Shown piece by piece: positions 16,146 through 20,088 of a stretch of DNA of 20,088 bases. Under the pieces are notes generated by a model, which saw only the letters and a program-made list of their open reading frames with translations, ran no database searches and was not told the DNA's origin. Position numbers and translations under genes: made by a program. The DNA is from Deltaproteobacteria bacterium (GTDB lineage: Bacteria > Desulfobacterota > Syntrophia > Syntrophales > UBA2210): assembly GCA_016935935.1 (NCBI GenBank), contig JAFGPZ010000293.1, positions 1-20,088 of the forward strand. Direction: 5' to 3'. How positions within the stretch are numbered: position 1 is the stretch's first letter; each line of letters opens with the position of its first letter.

Positions 16146-16236
16146 AATGCATCCTCCTTTTTAAAAGTATTTAAACGAATACTATAAAATCCAGGCATAT
16201 CGTTATAATCTATAGCGCAAATATATTTTTTAACAA

Positions 16237-17337
16237 CTACACCTGAAATCTTAAAAGCTTTTCGCGATCCAATGCAACTCCCAATCCCGGGCTCATCGGT
16301 ACCTTTATCCATCCATCATCGACTTGAATAGGTTCTAAAATGATATCCTCTTCCACCTTGAGCATGCCCGTCGTTTCTATGGGCATCATGATATTGGGCA
16401 AAGCCGCGGCAAGGTGAATCTCGCTTAATGAGTTTATGCCAAGGGTAAATCCATGTCCCAATACGCATTTTAGCCCGAGCGAACCGGCAAGCCAGATCAT
16501 TCGGCCTGTTCCGTAGAGTCCCCCGTTTTTCATCACCTTGACTTTAACGATATCTGCGGCCCCCTTTTCCACCGCAAGCACAATATCCTTCGGTGTTAAG
16601 ATACCTTCATCGGCCATAATCGGGACGTCCACCGATTTGCGCACCCGAGCCATTCCGTCCCAATCTTCCCGTGGCACCGGCTGTTCACAATATAGAATCT
16701 GATAGGGTGCAAATCCTCGAATGGCCTTGATTGCCTTTTCGGGCGTGTATCCTTCATTTGCATCGAGACGCAGATACACTTCCGGTCCCACTGCCTGCCG
16801 TATGGCACGGATACGTTCGATATCTTCTTCCACCCCCATTCCTACCTTTATCTTCAATGTCCTGTAACCCTTCTCTACCCACTTTACAGCCTTGTTCGCC
16901 CCTTCTTCAGGCGATATATGACCTATCCACGATGGAATGATAGATACCCTTTCACAGACAGGACCCCCGAGCAGTCGACATACCGGAATCCCCAAGTCTT
17001 TGGCAGTAAGGTCCTGAAAAGCCATCTCCAGCGTGGCTTTCGCATGATAATTCCCCACCACCGCTCGTTCCATATCATTCAGGCGAAGGACTATGTCACG
17101 CGGGTCCTTATCTATAACAGCCGGGATAAGCGCTCCATTCAGGCAGGTAACGATTTCTTCAGTTGTCTCTGTTGAGTATTTTGGAGAAGGATCTACATTC
17201 CCCAGGCCGGTCATGCCTTCGTCGGTACACACCTCGACAACTACCGATTCCTGGTGTGTTCTCGACGACTGGGACGTTGTAAACTTCCCCTTTAACGGGA
17301 CACGCACCGTGAAGACATCTACGTTGATAACCTTCAT
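16237..17337 (-). CDS. Enolase-superfamily enzyme, muconate-lactonizing/dipeptide-epimerase type
   Basis: A 366-residue cytoplasmic enzyme with an N-terminal capping domain and a (beta/alpha)7 barrel. It abstracts a proton alpha to a carboxylate and then racemises, epimerises, cycloisomerises or dehydrates. Active-site residues are complete for the muconate-lactonizing subgroup: K162-x-K164, metal ligands D192 (DAN), E218 (CEQP) and D243 (ADEG), and K267 on the opposite strand. The positions almost coincide with L-Ala-D/L-Glu epimerase. ATG 17337 is preferred over an in-frame TTG at 17352, as GGGGGG lies at a suitable distance. It opens the leftward block, just before tctCBA, with a regulatory-looking gap upstream, so it probably acts first on the imported acid. 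Reaction type is certain only at the superfamily level. Confidence 0.9.
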   Translation of the reverse strand: MKVINVDVFTVRVPLKGKFTTSQSSRTHQESVVVEVCTDEGMTGLGNVDPSPKYSTETTEEIVTCLNGALIPAVIDKDPRDIVLRLNDMERAVVGNYHAKATLEMAFQDLTAKDLGIPVCRLLGGPVCERVSIIPSWIGHISPEEGANKAVKWVEKGYRTLKIKVGMGVEEDIERIRAIRQAVGPEVYLRLDANEGYTPEKAIKAIRGFAPYQILYCEQPVPREDWDGMARVRKSVDVPIMADEGILTPKDIVLAVEKGAADIVKVKVMKNGGLYGTGRMIWLAGSLGLKCVLGHGFTLGINSLSEIHLAAALPNIMMPIETTGMLKVEEDIILEPIQVDDGWIKVPMSPGLGVALDREKLLRFQV

Positions 17338-17385
17338 AGATAAGCCCCCCAACTGGCAATCTATATCTGGCTTATAACGTGTTTC

Positions 17386-17423
17386 ATATTGCGCGTGATA
17401 TATATTATCATACCTCGCAATAT
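17386..17423 (-). promoter_or_regulatory. Nested dyad upstream of the enolase-superfamily gene
   Basis: The outer arms ATATTGCG (17386-17393) and CGCAATAT (17416-17423) are exact reverse complements. Between them TGATA (17396-17400) and TATCA (17406-17410) form a second dyad. It lies 49-86 bases upstream of the start codon, in an AT-rich gap of 272 bases after lysR. This is a plausible operator for the LysR protein encoded next door. A further dyad (CAGTACG 17548-17554 / CGTACTG 17602-17608) lies just after the lysR stop. Confidence 0.5.
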
Positions 17424-17609
17424 ATAGGCTAATTAATTTTAACTGATAAGATCAATTTCTTATTTTGTATTATCGTGATCAATAGCGTATATAAAGTCAA
17501 ATTATAAATCATAATGAACGCCATAATGGTATTTTATGCATACAGATCAGTACGGCACCGGCGGCAGTGAATATGTAATCTGCTGTCGAGAGTTCTCACC
17601 TCGTACTGG

Positions 17610-18542
17610 CTATTCAGTAAAAATCTTCTCCAAAAGATCTTCAGCACTGGAAAAGATGCCACTGCCTGCAAGTATCTCCAGAAAAGTCCTCACTGCCTTC
17701 GGGAAGACCTTGTTTTTTACGTATACCATATAGATATCAACAGATAAATCCAATTCGGGGAATTGTAATTTCTTCAAGATACCACACTCTATTTCTCGCC
17801 TTACCGTTACCTCAGGTATAATCGTTATACCGTAACCGTGCTGGACAATCTGTTTTACTGCCTCAACATTTTCAATTTCGAGAGATATCTTCGGATACTT
17901 TTTATCGAATTTCTTTTTAAAAAACTTATCCATGGCAGCTCGATTCGATGTTCCCCTTTCGCGGCAAATAAACGATGCTTTGAGCAGATCATCTGCCTCG
18001 ATGAATTCTCTTTTGGCAAGATCGTGATCGACTGATGATATCAGAAGAAGACGTTCCTTGTGTATGAGTTGCTTGGAGAGTTTTGGATGGGCTCCTGCCT
18101 TACCGGAAATACCTATGTCGACCTCGCCTTCAAGGATTTTATCGATCACATAATCGGAATTGCCCAGACGCAAATCAATCTCAATCCCTGGATATTGATT
18201 GTTGTAAAGCCTGATGATTTTCGGCAGATAGTATGTTCCCATTACGTTTGAGGAACCAATAGCTATCTTACCGTGTTCCATGCTCTTTTCCGATTCGAAG
18301 ATGGCGAGGATTTCCCCGTAGAGATCAAACAATCTGTCTGTGTAAGACAGAAGGGTCTTACCTTCATTGGTAAGGCGGACTTTTCTCCCCTGACGGTCAA
18401 AAAGCGTGATGCCGAGGGAATATTCAAGCAACTGAACTTGTTTGCTAACAGCAGGTTGAGTAATATGAAGCAATCTTGCAGCCTTGGTAAAACTGCCGGT
18501 CAGTGCAACCCTGTGGAATGCCTTTAATTGATCAAAGTTCAT
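17610..18542 (-). CDS. LysR-family transcriptional regulator
   Basis: A 310-residue DNA-binding regulator. The N-terminal winged helix-turn-helix is canonical: MNFDQLKAFHRVALTGSFTK, then AARLLHITQPAVSKQVQLLE (21-40) and LFDRQGRKVRLTNEGKTLL. The effector-binding domain starts near residue 92 (GKIAIGSSNVMGTYYLPKII) and resembles the CysL/CbbR type. It is transcribed in the same direction as the enolase/tct/CoA block and divergently from the M29-like gene. This arrangement usually means control of one or both neighbours with an acidic small-molecule inducer. Its own ribosome site is weak (no clear SD before ATG 18542), suggesting low expression. Repeated heptamers in the divergent gap are candidate binding sites. 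Confidence 0.95.
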   Translation of the reverse strand: MNFDQLKAFHRVALTGSFTKAARLLHITQPAVSKQVQLLEYSLGITLFDRQGRKVRLTNEGKTLLSYTDRLFDLYGEILAIFESEKSMEHGKIAIGSSNVMGTYYLPKIIRLYNNQYPGIEIDLRLGNSDYVIDKILEGEVDIGISGKAGAHPKLSKQLIHKERLLLISSVDHDLAKREFIEADDLLKASFICRERGTSNRAAMDKFFKKKFDKKYPKISLEIENVEAVKQIVQHGYGITIIPEVTVRREIECGILKKLQFPELDLSVDIYMVYVKNKVFPKAVRTFLEILAGSGIFSSAEDLLEKIFTE

Positions 18543-18566
18543 AAAATATCATTATGTCTTACATCA

Positions 18567-18661
18567 GATATAATAATTGCATCTTATATCAAATCCCTAA
18601 GGTTGTCGATATAAATTGGCAACACCTCCCAAAAATACCAAAATACACATTGACTTATATC
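18567..18661. promoter_or_regulatory. Four-copy GATATAA/TTATATC heptamer array in the lysR divergent gap
   Basis: GATATAA at 18567-18573, TTATATC at 18584-18590, GATATAA at 18608-18614 and TTATATC at 18655-18661. The first two form a perfect 7-bp inverted repeat with a 10-base spacer, a LysR-type dyad. The last copy overlaps the -35 hexamer proposed for the rightward gene. Probable LysR operators, by position and symmetry only. Confidence 0.5.
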
Positions 18662-18677
18662 ACGGTATATGGATAAA
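18650..18677 (+). promoter_or_regulatory. Candidate sigma-70 promoter of the M29-like gene
   Basis: TTGACT (18650-18655) and GATAAA (18672-18677) are separated by 16 bases. The start site would be about 30 bases before ATG 18718, leaving room for GGAGG. The -10 match is weak, as expected for an activator-dependent promoter; the symmetric TATATCACGGTATA lies between the two hexamers. Confidence 0.4.
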
Positions 18678-18717
18678 TATCGCTGCATTATATTCGACGT
18701 CACGGAGGAAGATAAAA

Positions 18718-19680
18718 ATGCGGGAACTGGAATTAATGAACTCTGCAGACAGACTGGTTCGAGAGGTAATCGGCGTAACAAGCAATGATCGGGTGCTTGT
18801 TATCGCAGATGCCGACTCATTCGTGGTTGGAAAAGTTTTTTCACTTTCATGCAGGGCCTTAGGCGCTGAAACGGTTATTTCGATGGTCCCCATGACAGGC
18901 GAACACGGAAGCGAACCACCTTCAACCATTGCCGCTGCCATGAAAGCGGCAGATGTCGTTTTTGGAACGACAACTCACGCCATAACACACACGCAGGCTA
19001 GACTGGATGCTTTTGCAGCTGGTGCCAGATTTATAAGCCTTCGAGGAGTGACTGAGGACATGATGATAAAGGGAGCGATGACTGTAGATTTTCAAGAACT
19101 AAGGGAAAGAACGGAGCAGGTAGCCCAAAAGCTAACGTCCGCCCATGAAGTTTCTGTTACTTCCGCCTTCGGAACAGATGTCACCTTCAGTATTTCCGGC
19201 AGAACGGCTTTCGTTCTGGATGGTTATTTCCATGAAGACTACGGGTTCGCCACGCTACCCCCTGGAGAGGCACCCACCTGCCCGGTAGAAGGAACAACAG
19301 AGGGTGTCATTGCCTTTGACTACTCCATGGATGGCATCGGCAGGCTGAGTCAGCCCTTAAAGCTAACAGTGAAAAAGGGAAGCGTGACATCCGTCAGCGG
19401 TGGAACGGAAGAAGTCCGTTTTCTCGAAGATCTCTTTGAACGGATTCCATTCGCTCGCAACATCGCCGAATTTGCCATCGGGACAAACCCCCGAGCGCGT
19501 CTCATTGGAAACCTTGGAGAAGATAAAAAGCTGTACGGCACAGTTCACTTCGCAATTGGCGACAATAAATCTCTGGGCGGCAAGGTGGAAAGTAACATTC
19601 ACCTTGACGGACTGATATTGAAACCCTCTGTTTATCTGGACAAGAAACTACTAGTCGATGAGGGAAAGATTCTGTTATGA
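18718..19680 (+). CDS. M29 (leucyl aminopeptidase/NicX-like) metal-dependent family protein
   Basis: A 320-residue protein of the COG2309 family, which contains thermophilic aminopeptidases and the ring-cleaving 2,5-dihydroxypyridine dioxygenase NicX. The C-terminal metal-site pattern is present: E251 (AEFAIG), E268 (LGEDK), H277 (GTVHFAIG) and H295/D297 (NIHLDG). The central GEAPTCPVEGTTEGV matches the family's conserved loop. ATG 18718 is chosen over an in-frame ATG at 18616 because GGAGG lies just upstream and the added residues would cross the promoter region. At 320 residues it is shorter than the 370-410 of true M29 peptidases, mainly at the N-terminal side. It is divergent from lysR and followed after 63 bases by a COG1237 gene. 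Peptidase, amidase or dioxygenase activity are all possible. Confidence 0.82.
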   Translation: MRELELMNSADRLVREVIGVTSNDRVLVIADADSFVVGKVFSLSCRALGAETVISMVPMTGEHGSEPPSTIAAAMKAADVVFGTTTHAITHTQARLDAFAAGARFISLRGVTEDMMIKGAMTVDFQELRERTEQVAQKLTSAHEVSVTSAFGTDVTFSISGRTAFVLDGYFHEDYGFATLPPGEAPTCPVEGTTEGVIAFDYSMDGIGRLSQPLKLTVKKGSVTSVSGGTEEVRFLEDLFERIPFARNIAEFAIGTNPRARLIGNLGEDKKLYGTVHFAIGDNKSLGGKVESNIHLDGLILKPSVYLDKKLLVDEGKILL

Positions 19681-19743
19681 CTCTTTAACACCATTATGCT
19701 TCAAAACTACCTTAGGTAGACATCTTTCAAGGAAGGAACAACC

Positions 19744-20088
19744 ATAAAAGTTACGTTAACGACACTCTGCGAGAATACATCTGGAATACAGAAGTTTGCC
19801 GCTGAATGGGGTCAGAGCATTCTTATAGAAACGGAAAGTGTCTCTTTTCTCTTTGATACAGGCAGGACCAACGTAGCCCTCGCGAATGCCAACCATATTG
19901 GTTTTGATCTCTCGAAAATCAGTGGAATCGTCCTTAGTCACAGTCATGTGGACCACACAGGCGGTTTGAGGGGAGTATTACAACGGACGGGGCCTAAAAC
20001 AATCATTGCTCACCCGGCAGTATGGGAGAAAAAATATACGAAGCGACAGCACGAAGACCGGACGGTTTTCAACGGGATCCCTTTTGCA
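19744..20088 (+). CDS. COG1237 metallo-beta-lactamase-fold protein, second copy (3' truncated), apparent ATA start
   Basis: The first 115 residues of a paralogue of the protein at 2677. Hand alignment without gaps gives about 76 of 115 identical. The metal motif is kept with changes at the x positions (SHSHVDHTGG: H66, H68, D70, H71). The frame is closed upstream by TAG at 19717-19719, with no ATG, GTG or TTG before the conserved N-terminus. The codon aligned with the ATG of the other copy is ATA. Both genes share CAAGGAAGGAA ending exactly 5 bases before that codon, so translation most likely starts at ATA, or the start has been lost by mutation. It is probably co-transcribed with the M29-like gene. 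The rest lies beyond the window. Confidence 0.8.
   Translation, partial: MKVTLTTLCENTSGIQKFAAEWGQSILIETESVSFLFDTGRTNVALANANHIGFDLSKISGIVLSHSHVDHTGGLRGVLQRTGPKTIIAHPAVWEKKYTKRQHEDRTVFNGIPFA

Noticed and set aside
18616..18717. Upstream ATG adding 34 residues to the M29-like protein
   Set aside because: The segment covers promoter-like and operator-like DNA; ATG 18718 has GGAGG in position and gives a family-like N-terminus.

Overview
The window reads as a catabolic and transport island from a bacterium of moderate GC content. Nearly every gene has a strong Shine-Dalgarno (SD) site. The gene content is family III CoA-transferases, a biotin-type carboxyltransferase, a MaoC-type hydratase, a tripartite tricarboxylate transporter, a 2[4Fe-4S] protein and a probable sigma-54 promoter. 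This fits an anaerobic, acid-degrading Desulfobacterota-like organism (sulfate reducer or syntroph). That assignment is inferred from gene content only; there is no rRNA or marker gene here.

Layout. Left edge, + strand: the 3' end of an MFS transporter (to 322), an SLC13/DASS anion symporter (549-2468) behind a candidate sigma-54 promoter with an upstream dyad, a terminator-like hairpin (2494-2525), and a COG1237 metallo-beta-lactamase-fold protein (2677-3513). Centre, - strand, about 15 kb, listed in the direction of transcription: LysR regulator (18542-17610), muconate-lactonizing/epimerase-type enolase-superfamily enzyme (17337-16237), TctC, TctB and TctA (16145-13096), an AT-rich pair (ferredoxin-like protein and a Cys-motif protein, 12891-11594), quinone oxidoreductase, MaoC-type hydratase, CoA-transferase, beta-decarboxylating dehydrogenase, carboxyltransferase and a second CoA-transferase (ending 3670). 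Right edge, + strand, divergent from lysR: an M29-aminopeptidase-like protein (18718-19680) and a second COG1237 gene running off the window. That second gene appears to start with ATA.

How the genes may work together (inference). A carboxylic, probably di- or tricarboxylic, acid is captured by TctC and imported by TctAB, with the SLC13 protein as a second route. It is rearranged or epimerised by the enolase-superfamily enzyme and activated to CoA thioesters by the CaiB/BaiF enzymes. The MaoC-type hydratase, the dehydrogenase, the oxidoreductase and the carboxyltransferase then process it. The LysR protein, beside an array of repeated GATATAA/TTATATC heptamers, is the likely local regulator. 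I do not recognise this gene combination as a named pathway, and the substrate cannot be read from sequence alone. Every intergenic stretch is shorter than 300 bases. I saw no tRNA, rRNA, CRISPR array, transposase or attachment site.
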